22,274 bases of DNA from an uncultured Bacilli bacterium (GTDB lineage: Bacteria > Bacillota_I > Bacilli_A > RF39 > UBA660): contig CANQHM010000018.1 in assembly GCA_947623845.1 (NCBI GenBank), forward strand, positions 1 to 22,274, read 5' to 3'. This document shows, piece by piece, positions 1-8,044 of this stretch. The translations under genes were made by a program, and so were the position numbers. Within the stretch, counting starts at the first letter, position 1. Each line of letters starts with the position of its first letter. The notes beneath the pieces were generated by a model. It saw only the letters and a list, made by a program, of their open reading frames with translations, was not told the DNA's origin and ran no database searches.

Positions 1-14
1 TATTAAATAAATTA

Positions 15-23
15 TGTTATAAA
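15..23 (+). promoter_or_regulatory. Extended -10 promoter candidate for gerQ
   Basis: TGTTATAAA forms an extended -10 element (TGn plus TATAAA). A start site about 7 nt downstream would give a leader of roughly 22 nt before the ATG. No -35 is visible because the window begins here. The 14-mer AAATTATGTTATAA containing it recurs exactly in front of the next gene (441-454), which supports a promoter. Inferred from sequence only. Confidence 0.45.
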
Positions 24-51
24 AGCATATATTTAATCGAGGTGAATAAAA

Positions 52-423
52 ATGAATGGAACATATTATCCAAATCCAACATTTCCTAATAATGAAATGC
101 CCGGTAATAGTAATAACTATGATGTAAATATTGCCCCAACAGAAAATAATAACTTATTAATGAATGGAGAACAAAGTTATATTGAAAATATTCTAAGACT
201 TAATAAAGGGAAAACGGTTAGGGCTTATGTAAGTTTTCCTGATGCGACGGAATGGCGGAATAAAATATTTGAAGGAGTTATTCAAGAAGCAGGAAGAGAT
301 CATTTAATTTTAAGTAATCCTAATAATGGAGAATGGTATTTAATATTAATGATTTATTTAAACTATGTTACATTTACCGAACGGATTACTTATAGTCACG
401 ATTTTTCAGAAAAGACATTTTAA
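52..423 (+). CDS. gerQ: Spore coat/germination protein GerQ
   Basis: GerQ is a spore coat protein of Bacillota. In Bacillus subtilis it is needed for coat localisation of the cortex hydrolase CwlJ and is cross-linked by transglutaminase. The 123-residue product has the family pattern: an Asn/Pro-rich, low-complexity N-terminus (residues 1-37), then a conserved C-terminal domain starting QSYIENILRLNKGK (about 41-54) and continuing with EAGRDHLILS and a YLNYVTF segment. The ATG at 52 is preceded by a good GAGGTGA ribosome binding site at 39-45. The first 51 residues contain no lysine, whereas in B. subtilis N-terminal lysines are the reported cross-linking sites. Followed by a weak hairpin and a separate promoter for the next gene, so probably monocistronic. 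Identification is confident; a sporulation role in this organism is inferred. Confidence 0.92.
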   Translation: MNGTYYPNPTFPNNEMPGNSNNYDVNIAPTENNNLLMNGEQSYIENILRLNKGKTVRAYVSFPDATEWRNKIFEGVIQEAGRDHLILSNPNNGEWYLILMIYLNYVTFTERITYSHDFSEKTF

Positions 424-432
424 AGTCTTTTT
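410..432 (+). terminator. Weak terminator overlapping gerQ stop
   Basis: AAAAGAC (410-416) pairs with GTCTTTT (425-431) around an 8-nt loop that contains the gerQ stop codon, followed by a T-rich run. The stem is AT-rich with only two G-C pairs, so efficiency is doubtful. Confidence 0.4.
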
Positions 433-446
433 CTTTTATAAAATTA

Positions 447-455
447 TGTTATAAT
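447..455 (+). promoter_or_regulatory. Extended -10 promoter for lemA-like gene
   Basis: TGTTATAAT is a consensus extended -10. No good -35 lies 17 nt upstream (T-rich only). The predicted start site near 462 would leave a leader of only about 14 nt, just enough for the ribosome binding site AAGGTGA. Confidence 0.55.
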
Positions 456-475
456 TAAAGAAGGTGATAAGATAT

Positions 476-1021
476 ATGGGATTTTTATATGCGTTATTAG
501 TTATTATTTTAATAGGTAGTGCTTTAGGGTTAGTTTACGTTGTATGTTTTAATAAGATTCATGAAAATGATTTACGAATTAAAGAAGCAGAAAGTATTAT
601 CGATGAAGCTTTAAGAAATAAGTTTGATTTAATGATGCGTTTAGATTTATTTTTTCAAAAATTCTTTAAGAAAGATAAACCTTATTTTAAAGAATTAAAT
701 GAAATGAAAGATAAAGATTTTACATCATTTACTTTTGATAGAAAAATTGAAGAAGCTTATTTAATTGCTTTAAAATTAGTTAATGATAATGATAATGTTT
801 TAAAAGAAAAAGATTATATTGATATTAATAATGAAATTAAAAAAACGGATGAACGTTTATCCGCAGCGAAAAGTTTTTATAATAAATATACAACTAATTT
901 TAATGCTTTAGTTAAAAGGTTTCCCGCTAATATAGTAGCGATGGTTTTACATTTAGAAGAAAAAAGATATTTTGATGGTAAAAATCTAAATGATGAAATT
1001 TATGAAGACTTTAAATTATAA
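476..1021 (+). CDS. lemA: LemA family membrane-anchored protein
   Basis: LemA-family proteins have one N-terminal membrane helix and a long alpha-helical bundle; their molecular function is not settled. The 181-residue product has a hydrophobic helix at about residues 3-24, then a charged helical domain with the LemA-like segment of paired helices (KEAESIIDEALRNKFDLMM) and a C-terminal NALVKRFPANIVA motif typical of the family. An in-frame GTG at 464 would add four residues, but it lies inside the ribosome binding site AAGGTGA (461-467), so the ATG at 476 is preferred. The gene converges on ung, overlapping it by 6 nt, with a shared terminator. LemA assignment is from motif recognition and length; the gene symbol names the family only. 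Confidence 0.85.
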   Translation: MGFLYALLVIILIGSALGLVYVVCFNKIHENDLRIKEAESIIDEALRNKFDLMMRLDLFFQKFFKKDKPYFKELNEMKDKDFTSFTFDRKIEEAYLIALKLVNDNDNVLKEKDYIDINNEIKKTDERLSAAKSFYNKYTTNFNALVKRFPANIVAMVLHLEEKRYFDGKNLNDEIYEDFKL

Positions 1022-1675
1022 TCTCCAATCTATTGGAGTTATTTTTTTGCTCTTTAAAAATTCATTAGTTTTAGAAAAAGGCTTACTGCCAAAGAAACCA
1101 TTACGAGCAGAGAAAGGACTGGGATGGGTGCTTTCTATAACATAATGAATAGGGTTTGTAATATAAGCTTTCTTACTACGAGCAAAAGACCCCCAAAGAA
1201 TAAAGACGACGGGTGTATCTTTGGTATTTAATTTTTTAATGATATAATCAGTAAGTAATTCCCAACCTAAATCTTTATGAGAAGCAGGTTTATCTTTTTC
1301 AACTGTTAAAACAGAGTTTAGGAGTAAGACTCCTTCTTTACCCCATTTAGTTAAATCACCATAAGAACAAGGAGGAATACCTAAATCGTCCTCTAATTCT
1401 TTATAGATATTTTGAAGAGAGGGAGGAATTTTTACACCCTTTTGAACTGAGAAAGATAACCCATGGGCTTCCCCTTCTCCGTGATAAGGATCTTGACCTA
1501 CTATTACAACTTTAACATTATTATAAGGAGTTAATTTTAAGGCATTAAAGATATTTTCTTTCGCAGGAAATATGGTTTTTTCATCATACATTTTTAATAT
1601 TCCTTGATAAAATTTTTGAAAATATTTACTATTCCAAATAACACTTAATTCATTATCCCAATCATTACCTATCAT
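1016..1675 (-). CDS. ung: Uracil-DNA glycosylase
   Basis: Family 1 uracil-DNA glycosylase, which removes uracil from DNA as the first step of base excision repair. The 219-residue protein carries the catalytic water-activating motif GQDPYHG (about residues 60-66), the proline-rich loop PPSLQNIYKE (about 84-93), the LLLNSVLTVE uracil-binding strand, the WGSFARSK segment, and the DNA-intercalating loop HPSPFSA (His about 184; HPSPLSA is the usual form). The length matches the family. The ATG at 1675 has GGAGG (1683-1687) 7 nt upstream; an alternative ATG at 1679 is out of frame. It has its own extended -10 promoter, and the preceding leftward gene (ABC-F) ends at 1742, so a short intergenic region separates the two. 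Confidence 0.97.
   Translation of the reverse strand: MIGNDWDNELSVIWNSKYFQKFYQGILKMYDEKTIFPAKENIFNALKLTPYNNVKVVIVGQDPYHGEGEAHGLSFSVQKGVKIPPSLQNIYKELEDDLGIPPCSYGDLTKWGKEGVLLLNSVLTVEKDKPASHKDLGWELLTDYIIKKLNTKDTPVVFILWGSFARSKKAYITNPIHYVIESTHPSPFSARNGFFGSKPFSKTNEFLKSKKITPIDWRL
1023..1048 (+). terminator. Intrinsic terminator of lemA inside ung 3' end
   Basis: CTCCAA (1023-1028) and TTGGAG (1033-1038) form a 6-bp stem with a TCTA loop, followed by TTATTTTTTT. It lies 1 nt after the lemA stop and within the last codons of the convergent ung gene, so coding sequence and terminator share bases. Confidence 0.72.
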
Positions 1676-1700
1676 ACATAGACCTCCAACTTATACTAAA

Positions 1701-1709
1701 ATTATATCA
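1701..1709 (-). promoter_or_regulatory. Extended -10 promoter for ung
   Basis: On the minus strand TGATATAAT is an extended -10. No recognisable -35 is seen at 16-18 nt. The predicted leader is about 19 nt and ends in a strong GGAGG ribosome binding site. Confidence 0.5.
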
Positions 1710-1741
1710 TATATCAGTTACCAAATAAATTAGAAAAAACT

Positions 1742-3376
1742 TTATTGGGCTTTTTTGGCTGAGTTACGTTCTTTAAAATACTCAACAATCTCCCTGTTAT
1801 AGTAAGTTATCTCGCCACTAGGAAGAAGGAGAATTCTTTCGATTCCTAAATTATCAACAAACTCGGGATTATGAGATACTACTAACATAGTTCCTTTAAA
1901 TTCCCTAAAGGTTTCGGCGATGATCATTTGGGTTTCAGGATCTAAATGGTTAGTTGGTTCATCTAATATCAGGAAATTAGCTTTTTTTAAAGAAAGTTTA
2001 GCTAAAGCGACACGAGATTTTTCACCAGGGGATAACACACTTACTTTTTTATAAACATCATCCCCAAAGAAAAGGAATCTACCTAAAACATTACGAAGAA
2101 TTTTTTCACTTATTTGAATATCTTTAAAATTATCTAAAATATTTTTTCTATAATCTAGTAGTTCATGTTCTTGGGCATAGTACCCAATATCCGTTTTATT
2201 ACCAATTATGATTTCACCCGCAACAGGAGTTAGAATACCCATAATTAATTTTAATAAAGTAGATTTACCAACCCCATTTTCACCGACAATTAGAAATTTT
2301 TCACCTTTGGTTAAGTTGAAATTTAAATTATCAATTAATAACGGTAATTCACTACTATATTGGAATTTTAAATCTTTAACTTGTAAAGGGACGTTATTAC
2401 TTTCTCTTGCCATTTCCATAATAACTTTAGCATTTTTAACTTTAGGTAATAAATTTATTCGTTCTTTTTGCAACTTAGCAAGTTTCTTTTCACGGTCTTG
2501 TGCCATTCTTTTGCGTTTGCCAGAAGAAGTAGCATACTTATTTATAATCGTCCTTAATTTTTTTTCTTCGCGATCTTGAATTTTAGCTTGATTAATTAAA
2601 TTTTCTTCTTCTATAGTATTTAGTTTTTTAAATCTATCATAGTTTCCTTCATATAATTTAAAGTTTTTAATTCTTTTATCTAAGTATAATATTTGGGTAG
2701 TGATTTCATTTAAAAATTTTATATCATGCGAAATTACAAAAACACTACCTTTATAATTTTTTAAATAATTAGTAACAAAATCTTTGGTTTCGGGATCTAA
2801 ATGATTGGTGGGTTCGTCGAGTAGCATTACTTCGGGGTTAGAATACAAAAGTTTAGCAAAAGCAACTTTAGACTTTTGACCACCTGATAAAGTTAGAAGT
2901 TTTTGATTTAATAAATCCACAGATATATTCATACCATCTATAATTTTTAAAAGATCACTTTCGGCACTATAGTAATGCCAGTATTCTAGTTTCTTTTGAG
3001 TTTTATCAATTAAATTATATAATTTATTTTGTTCTTTTAGGTCAGTAATATTAGCTAAATCTTCATATAATTTTTGGAGTTTTTTAATTAGTTTATCGAT
3101 GGGTCTTCCTAAAGAAAGAAACTCATAAACGGTTAAATCATTACTTGGGACTTCATCTTCAATAACTTGGGGAAGCCATTCTATTCTTGAACTATTTTCA
3201 AAAATTATTTTCCCGCTATCAGGTTCTAATAGATGAAGCATGATTTTAAAAAGAGTGGTTTTACCAGTACCATTTAGACCTACAATACCAGTTTTTTCTT
3301 GTTCTTTTATGTAGATATTTACATTATCATATAACTTTTGAACACCGAATGACATGGTTAAATTTTTGATTTCCAT
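1742..3376 (-). CDS. ABC-F family ATPase (ribosome-associated)
   Basis: ABC-F proteins are soluble tandem ATPases that act on the ribosome (translation factors such as EttA, or antibiotic target protection) and have no membrane domain. The 544-residue product has two complete nucleotide-binding domains. The first has Walker A GLNGTGKT (residues 33-40), signature LSGGQKSK and Walker B LLDEPTNHLD; the second has Walker A GENGVGKST, signature LSPGEKSR and LILDEPTNHLD. Between them is a charged helical linker rich in Lys/Arg/Glu (about 255-310), the ribosome-reaching P-site tRNA interaction motif region. The start ATG has GGTGA (3381-3385) 4 nt upstream and its own extended -10 promoter. The subfamily (YkpA/YdiF-like versus resistance type) cannot be decided from sequence alone, so no symbol is given. 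Confidence 0.95.
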   Translation of the reverse strand: MEIKNLTMSFGVQKLYDNVNIYIKEQEKTGIVGLNGTGKTTLFKIMLHLLEPDSGKIIFENSSRIEWLPQVIEDEVPSNDLTVYEFLSLGRPIDKLIKKLQKLYEDLANITDLKEQNKLYNLIDKTQKKLEYWHYYSAESDLLKIIDGMNISVDLLNQKLLTLSGGQKSKVAFAKLLYSNPEVMLLDEPTNHLDPETKDFVTNYLKNYKGSVFVISHDIKFLNEITTQILYLDKRIKNFKLYEGNYDRFKKLNTIEEENLINQAKIQDREEKKLRTIINKYATSSGKRKRMAQDREKKLAKLQKERINLLPKVKNAKVIMEMARESNNVPLQVKDLKFQYSSELPLLIDNLNFNLTKGEKFLIVGENGVGKSTLLKLIMGILTPVAGEIIIGNKTDIGYYAQEHELLDYRKNILDNFKDIQISEKILRNVLGRFLFFGDDVYKKVSVLSPGEKSRVALAKLSLKKANFLILDEPTNHLDPETQMIIAETFREFKGTMLVVSHNPEFVDNLGIERILLLPSGEITYYNREIVEYFKERNSAKKAQ

Positions 3377-3400
3377 AAAATCACCAACTTATTGCAATTT

Positions 3401-3409
3401 ATTATACCA
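3401..3409 (-). promoter_or_regulatory. Extended -10 promoter for ABC-F gene
   Basis: Minus-strand TATGGTATAAT is a strong extended -10. The predicted start near 3394 gives a leader of about 18 nt before the ATG at 3376. No clear -35 is visible. Confidence 0.55.
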
Positions 3410-3423
3410 TATTTTAAAGGCAT

Positions 3424-3448
3424 GATAAAAAGCATATGGCTATGCTTT
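3424..3448 (-). terminator. Intrinsic terminator after rlmH
   Basis: TATGCTTT (3441-3448) and AAAGCATA (3429-3436) form a perfect 8-bp stem with a TGGC/GCCA loop, starting immediately after the rlmH stop. On the minus strand the stem ends in a five-T tract. It should end the rplI-dnaB-M23-walJ-rlmH operon before the ABC-F promoter. Confidence 0.65.
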
Positions 3449-3883
3449 CTATTTATGATAGGTTTCATGATTATTTATTTTAAAAGCCCGATATATTTGT
3501 TCTAATAAAATTCCTCTAAATAAACCATGGGGGAAGGTCATTTGGGAAAATGATAACTTATAGTTAGAACGGTCTTTGATAAGAGGTCCTAAACCATCAC
3601 TTCCTCCAATTACAAAGATGATATTACTATTTATTTGGAGAGTTTTATCTAAGTATTTAGCAAAATCTAGAGAAGATAAACTATTTCCTTCAAGACATAA
3701 ACTAATAACATAATCCGTAGATTTAATATTTTTTAAAAGACTTTGTTCTTCTTTTTCAATACCTTCGTCTTTAATTTCAATAATTTCTAATTTATGATAT
3801 TTATTAATTCTTTTTTGATAATCGTTTATTAAATCCGTAAGATAGGTTTCTTTTATTTTACCAACACATAATATTTTTATCAT
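3449..3883 (-). CDS. rlmH: 23S rRNA pseudouridine1915 N3-methyltransferase RlmH
   Basis: RlmH is a small SPOUT-fold dimeric methyltransferase that modifies pseudouridine 1915 in helix 69 of 23S rRNA using S-adenosylmethionine. The product has the N-terminal KILCVGKIKETYL strand, the SAM-binding knot segment FVIGGSDGLG, the RSNYKLSFSQMTFPH motif, and the conserved C-terminus EQIYRAFKI...YHK. At 144 residues it is shorter than the usual 155-160, with the shortening in the region before the LCLEG strand, but all catalytic-end motifs are intact. The ATG overlaps the walJ stop as ATGA (3880-3883), so it is probably translationally coupled, and it is the last gene of the operon. WalJ-RlmH proximity is also found in B. 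subtilis (yycJ...yydA). Confidence 0.96.
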   Translation of the reverse strand: MIKILCVGKIKETYLTDLINDYQKRINKYHKLEIIEIKDEGIEKEEQSLLKNIKSTDYVISLCLEGNSLSSLDFAKYLDKTLQINSNIIFVIGGSDGLGPLIKDRSNYKLSFSQMTFPHGLFRGILLEQIYRAFKINNHETYHK

Positions 3884-4644
3884 ATCACGATCTCTTCAAT
3901 CTTTTCTTTAGGTTTAGCACAAGTATAATCACTGAAAGCGATTTCGTATTCAGCAAGGGTTTCTTTTAAAGAAGTAAGTGCTAGTTCTTCGGTGTTATTT
4001 TGTTCGCTTAAATGCATTAAGATTACTTTTTTTGTATCGCTACCAATAAATTTAGCAAGATATATTGAAGCATCTTTATTAGATAAGTGACCATATGGCC
4101 CTAGAATACGATCTTGTAACCATAAAGGGTAAGAACCATGTCTTAATTTTTCAATATCGTGATTACTTTCAAATAAATAAACAGTTTTATTTTTTAATTT
4201 CGTAAAATATTTTTGATTAACATACCCCGTATCAGTAATATATACTACGGATTTACCATTATGATTAATTATGAAATTACGGGAGTCATCAGTATCATGA
4301 CTAGATTTGATAACTTCAACTTTAGCATCAGCTAGATAGACATCGTCATCATAAATAATCATATTATCATAATCCGCGATGTCTTTTAAATCTGGTAACA
4401 TTTTGGGTGTTAAATATAATTTGGGATGATACATATGCAGAAAAGATTTTAAGGCTTTAACGTGGTCGCCATGGGTATGGCTTATAAATATTGCCGTAAT
4501 AGATGCAGGATCAACACCGATAGAATTTAATTCGTTACAGATAAATTTCGACGTTGTCCCCATATCTAGTAAGATTCTTTCTTTAGGGGTTTCAATGTAG
4601 GTAGAATTTCCTACAGAACCACTAGTTAATACACATATTTTCAT
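3880..4644 (-). CDS. walJ: Metallo-beta-lactamase-fold hydrolase WalJ/YycJ
   Basis: WalJ (YycJ) is a metallo-beta-lactamase-fold enzyme associated with the WalRK cell-wall locus in Bacillota and implicated in coordinating replication and cell division; its substrate is not firmly known. The 254-residue product begins MKICVLTSGSVGNSTYI, the typical YycJ start, and has the metal-binding motif HTHGDH (about residues 56-61), then a distal SSHDTDD segment, ITDTGY (metal-bridging Asp) and SNHD. I place the start at the ATG at 4644 rather than at 4650. It overlaps the upstream stop as ATGA, and the GGTG at 4653-4656 is 8 nt away from it but only 2 nt from the earlier ATG. No WalR/WalK genes are in the window. 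Confidence 0.93.
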   Translation of the reverse strand: MKICVLTSGSVGNSTYIETPKERILLDMGTTSKFICNELNSIGVDPASITAIFISHTHGDHVKALKSFLHMYHPKLYLTPKMLPDLKDIADYDNMIIYDDDVYLADAKVEVIKSSHDTDDSRNFIINHNGKSVVYITDTGYVNQKYFTKLKNKTVYLFESNHDIEKLRHGSYPLWLQDRILGPYGHLSNKDASIYLAKFIGSDTKKVILMHLSEQNNTEELALTSLKETLAEYEIAFSDYTCAKPKEKIEEIVI

Positions 4645-6146
4645 TGCCATAACACCAATGGATTAATAAATTTATACCCTGCAGCCCATGGTTTACCAAT
4701 AGAGACACTTAAGTGTAAGTGAACACCATAGGCTTCCCCGGTTTCACCCATCGAACCAATTCTTTGTTTCCGTGTTACCGCTTGACCAACACTAACATTT
4801 GGCATACCAATCATATGGGCATAGATTGACCAATAACCATTAGGGTGTTCAATTACAACGTTATAACCAGCACTATTACCAGCCATGCCACCCCATCCCG
4901 CATTTCTTACAATACCATCGGCAATAGCATAGATTGGGGAACCAGCACCAGTACCAGAAATATCAGTACCATCATGCATAACACCACCACGCCATCCGAA
5001 TGGAGAAGTAATCTTGTATGGAGAGTTTGTAGGCCATGCCCAAGTTGTACCATCATCAAAGTAGATACCATTATCATTAGGTTGAATATAACTTACACTA
5101 CCTCTTATAATAACTTCATCTTGTTTTTCTCTAATAGTTATAGGTTCACCAATATATTCGGCTTCTGAAGAGGTTGCGCCGTTAATAACTTCGGTTCTCG
5201 TAGTAGCTCTAATTAAACCAGTAACACCTCTAGTTTCAACTAATTTATAACTATTAGGTTTAGAGTAATCATACTTAACTTTAGTTTCATATTTATCTTC
5301 AAAATCTTCAGTTTCAATTAAGTAATAAACAAAGTGTAATTGGGGATTAATTAAGGCGATATTAAGTTTTTCACCAATAGCTAGTAAATCATTAGACCCT
5401 GTAAGACTAGGATTAGCGATTAATAATTCTTGGGTACTCATTTTATTATTTTCCGCAATACTATCAATGGTATCGCCGGCTTTTACTTCATAATATTTGG
5501 CTTCCATATCGGGACCAAATAGTAGGAATTGGGAAAGTTCTTGAACATCAGTATATATTTTATCTTTAGTACTGATATACCCCTCTTTTACAGAGATATT
5601 ATCTTGAAAATACATATTTTCAATCATTTTACCAGTATCAACAATTTCTGGTTGAGTATTATTAATATAATTTTGATATTGTTCCGCACTAATAAATGAT
5701 GTAACTAAATTTTTTAAAGCATCTTCAAATACTTGTTTATCTAAGACATTAATCGTATAAACTTTATTTTGCTCTTCATCTTCACTAGTATAGTTAATAG
5801 TTATGGTATAACCTTTAATAGTAAAATCTCTTTCTTCTTTAATTTTAGAATAGACATCATTAACATTACTTAGAGTATCATCATAGGTAAGGAGTTTTGC
5901 TACTTCAAATCCTTTAGGAGGATATACCCTGTTAATACCATATTCGTCTTTAATACCACTTTGATCTTCATCAATTAAGTTATATAAAGTATCTTCATTG
6001 TCAATAACTCCAATAGTTTCACCATCTAAGTATATTTGATAAAAACTATGGGGTTTCGCAAAATTATGGGCGGTAAAACTACATAGGAAAACTAAAACCC
6101 CCATAGCAGCTGAAATTAACAGCGCTATTATATTCTTTTTATTCAT
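4641..6146 (-). CDS. Membrane-anchored LysM-M23 metallopeptidase
   Basis: Predicted cell-wall endopeptidase. Order of parts in 501 residues: an N-terminal hydrophobic signal/anchor helix (about 6-28), a roughly 180-residue region without a recognised domain, a LysM peptidoglycan-binding module (about 218-264, YYEVKAGDTIDSIAENN...IGEKLNI), a G5-like segment (about 301-350), and a C-terminal M23 lysostaphin-type domain. The zinc and catalytic residues are present: H391 and D395 (HDGTD), H444 (YAHM) and H476/H478 (HLH). The ATG at 6146 overlaps the dnaB stop by 8 nt, and a GGGAG ribosome binding site lies within dnaB; its TGA stop overlaps the walJ start. It sits in a replication/translation operon, where coupled expression would tie wall hydrolysis to growth (inference). 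Confidence 0.9.
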   Translation of the reverse strand: MNKKNIIALLISAAMGVLVFLCSFTAHNFAKPHSFYQIYLDGETIGVIDNEDTLYNLIDEDQSGIKDEYGINRVYPPKGFEVAKLLTYDDTLSNVNDVYSKIKEERDFTIKGYTITINYTSEDEEQNKVYTINVLDKQVFEDALKNLVTSFISAEQYQNYINNTQPEIVDTGKMIENMYFQDNISVKEGYISTKDKIYTDVQELSQFLLFGPDMEAKYYEVKAGDTIDSIAENNKMSTQELLIANPSLTGSNDLLAIGEKLNIALINPQLHFVYYLIETEDFEDKYETKVKYDYSKPNSYKLVETRGVTGLIRATTRTEVINGATSSEAEYIGEPITIREKQDEVIIRGSVSYIQPNDNGIYFDDGTTWAWPTNSPYKITSPFGWRGGVMHDGTDISGTGAGSPIYAIADGIVRNAGWGGMAGNSAGYNVVIEHPNGYWSIYAHMIGMPNVSVGQAVTRKQRIGSMGETGEAYGVHLHLSVSIGKPWAAGYKFINPLVLWQ

Positions 6147-7494
6147 GATTTTCTCCCTCCGTTTCTAGATAATTACGGAAATTCATCTTTTTAAGTTCAA
6201 ATAAGGCTTTAAATTTACCAGTCGCCCCTTTACGATGCTTAGCGATGATGATATCAGCTAAAACATTTTCTTGTTTATCTAATTCTTCTTTAGTTTTATA
6301 GTAGTCTGGACGATTAATAAATATTACTAAGTCGGCATCTTGTTCAATAGAACCAGATTCTCTTAAGTCGGTTAGCATTGGTTCATTATTTTCCCGTTTT
6401 TCGGTATTCCGTGACAATTGGGCAAGAGCGATTACGGGAACTTTTAATTCCATCGCTAAAGTTTTTAGAGAACGAGAAATCTCACTTACTTCTTGTTGTC
6501 TACTATCGGGACGACGACCACCACTAGTTATTAATTGTAAGTAATCGATGATAACTAAACCTAAACCTTCTTTTTTTTGAGTTAGACGGCGACATTTAGC
6601 CCGAATTTCAGCTGCTGTAATAGTCATATTATCTTCGATATAGATATTCGTGTTTTCGAGTTGGCTCCGTGCTTCATTATATCTTTTCCAATCATTTTGA
6701 TTCATCATACCAACTTGAATTTTACTAGAATCAATACCTCCAACGGCAGAAATCATTCGGTCGACTAAAGATTCGGCGGGCATTTCTAAGTTAAATACGG
6801 CGATGGCTTTATTAGTTCGCATAGCAGCATTAGTAGCAATATTTAAAGCGAAAGCCGTTTTACCCATACCAGGACGAGCTGCTAAGATGATAAGTTCACC
6901 TTCGTGAAAGCCGTGGATAGCTTTATCTAATTTATAAAAACCAGAAGGAATCCCAGTGATTTCACTTTTATTACTAGATCTTTCATCAAGTAATTCTTGC
7001 GCTCTTTTTAAGACATCTTTAATAGGTGATAAATCACTACTTTCTCGATTTTTAGCGACGGATAAGATTTTCTTCTCGGCTTCATCTAGTAAGTAAGAAA
7101 TATCTTCTTTATCTTCGTAAGAATCAGTAATGATATTCGTCGCCGTATCAATTAAATTTCTTAAAACACTTTTTTCTTTAACTATTTTTATGTAATAATC
7201 AATATTTGCCGTAGTAGCGACAGAATCGATTACATCACTAATATATTCCAAGCCCCCAACATTAGTTAAATCTTTTTGTTTATCAAGTTCTTCTTTAATA
7301 GTCGTTATATCTAAAGGGGTATGAGCAAGGTATAGACTTTTTATCGCCCGATATAGTTTTTGATTCGCTTCATCATAAAACATATCTTCATCCATTTCTT
7401 CACATATTTTATTTAAAGCTTCTTTAGATAAAAAGGCAGCACCTAAAACGCTCATTTCTGCTTCTTTATTTTGGGGCATTTTTCTTGTTGGCAT
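6139..7494 (-). CDS. dnaB: Replicative DNA helicase DnaB
   Basis: Hexameric replicative helicase that unwinds the fork (called DnaC in B. subtilis). The N-terminal DnaB domain begins MPTRKMPQNKEAEMSVLGA, followed by a linker and a RecA-like motor with Walker A AARPGMGKT (residues 205-213), FNLEMP, a Walker B VIIDYLQLI strand, and the LRESGSIEQDADLVIFI region with the arginine finger. The 451-residue length is normal. I choose the ATG at 7494, because the AGGTGA (7500-7505) upstream is the ribosome binding site and the GTG at 7503 lies inside it. The gene lies 15 nt after rplI, the canonical Bacilli arrangement, and overlaps the peptidase gene downstream. Confidence 0.97.
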   Translation of the reverse strand: MPTRKMPQNKEAEMSVLGAAFLSKEALNKICEEMDEDMFYDEANQKLYRAIKSLYLAHTPLDITTIKEELDKQKDLTNVGGLEYISDVIDSVATTANIDYYIKIVKEKSVLRNLIDTATNIITDSYEDKEDISYLLDEAEKKILSVAKNRESSDLSPIKDVLKRAQELLDERSSNKSEITGIPSGFYKLDKAIHGFHEGELIILAARPGMGKTAFALNIATNAAMRTNKAIAVFNLEMPAESLVDRMISAVGGIDSSKIQVGMMNQNDWKRYNEARSQLENTNIYIEDNMTITAAEIRAKCRRLTQKKEGLGLVIIDYLQLITSGGRRPDSRQQEVSEISRSLKTLAMELKVPVIALAQLSRNTEKRENNEPMLTDLRESGSIEQDADLVIFINRPDYYKTKEELDKQENVLADIIIAKHRKGATGKFKALFELKKMNFRNYLETEGENHE

Positions 7495-7509
7495 TATAAT
7501 CACCTACTT

Positions 7510-7950
7510 CTATTTTGTTAATTCAATTTTTAATTTAAAGATTACTTTCTTATGAAGTTCAATTGTAACCTCAGATACTCCTAAAGTATCTAGGGGATAA
7601 TCTAGTTTAATTTTCTTTTTATCAATATTAAATCCTAAAGTAGTTAGTTTATCAGCTATTTGTTTTGTAGAAACATTACCAAATACTTTATCATTAGTAC
7701 CAGTTTTTACTTTAAATACTAAAGTTTTATTAATAAGCTTGTTTTTTATTTCTTCGCATTCTTTAATAAGTTTTTCTTCATTTAAAGCGCGTTCATTTAA
7801 TTCATTTTGTAAAATATTTTGAGAAGTTTTAGTATATGGTACAGCAAGATTATTTTTTATAAGATAATTTTTAGCATAACCATCACTAACATTAATAATG
7901 TCATCTTTTTTACCTTGTTTTTTAACATCTTTTAGTAATATTACTTTCAT
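7510..7950 (-). CDS. rplI: 50S ribosomal protein L9
   Basis: L9 binds 23S rRNA at the base of the L1 stalk and helps maintain reading frame. The 146-residue product shows the N-terminal rRNA-binding domain (MKVILLKDVKKQGKK...GYAKNYLI), a long charged connecting helix (about residues 40-75), and a C-terminal domain with KVFGNVSTKQIAD. A GTG at 7956 would extend it by two residues, but it is only 3 nt from the GAGGAG site (7960-7965); the ATG at 7950 has 9-nt spacing and gives the conserved N-terminus. First gene of the operon rplI-dnaB-M23-walJ-rlmH. Confidence 0.97.
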   Translation of the reverse strand: MKVILLKDVKKQGKKDDIINVSDGYAKNYLIKNNLAVPYTKTSQNILQNELNERALNEEKLIKECEEIKNKLINKTLVFKVKTGTNDKVFGNVSTKQIADKLTTLGFNIDKKKIKLDYPLDTLGVSEVTIELHKKVIFKLKIELTK

Positions 7951-7974
7951 AAACACTTTCTCCTCGTATTTTTT

Positions 7975-8015
7975 ATTATATCAAATTATTATAATATTTT
8001 AAATAAGATTTGCAA
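7975..8015 (-). promoter_or_regulatory. Promoter region of the rplI operon
   Basis: Two overlapping candidates are visible on the minus strand. One is an extended -10 TGATATAAT (7975-7983) with an approximately 18-nt leader. The other is TTGCAA (8010-8015), 16 nt, TATAAT (7988-7993). They may both be used. The terminator of the upstream permease gene ends just before this region. Confidence 0.6.
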
Positions 8016-8042
8016 GAAAAAAATGTACGCTTAGGTACATTT
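8015..8042 (-). terminator. Intrinsic terminator after the permease gene
   Basis: AAATGTAC and GTACATTT (8021-8028 and 8035-8042) form a perfect 8-bp stem with a 6-nt loop. On the minus strand it is followed by a run of Ts, 2 nt after the permease stop. Confidence 0.8.
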
Positions 8043-8044
8043 CA

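Noticed and set aside
26..33. Sigma-E-like -10 (CATATATT) for gerQ
   Set aside because: The start site would fall at about 40, inside the ribosome binding site; the extended -10 at 15-23 fits better, though sporulation control is not excluded.
2208..2579. Plus-strand 123-codon frame
   Set aside because: Lies wholly antisense within the well-supported ABC-F gene and has no domain or ribosome binding site.
4845..5168. Plus-strand 107-codon frame
   Set aside because: Antisense shadow of the M23 peptidase gene; Thr/Ser/Ile-rich composition from complementary codons.
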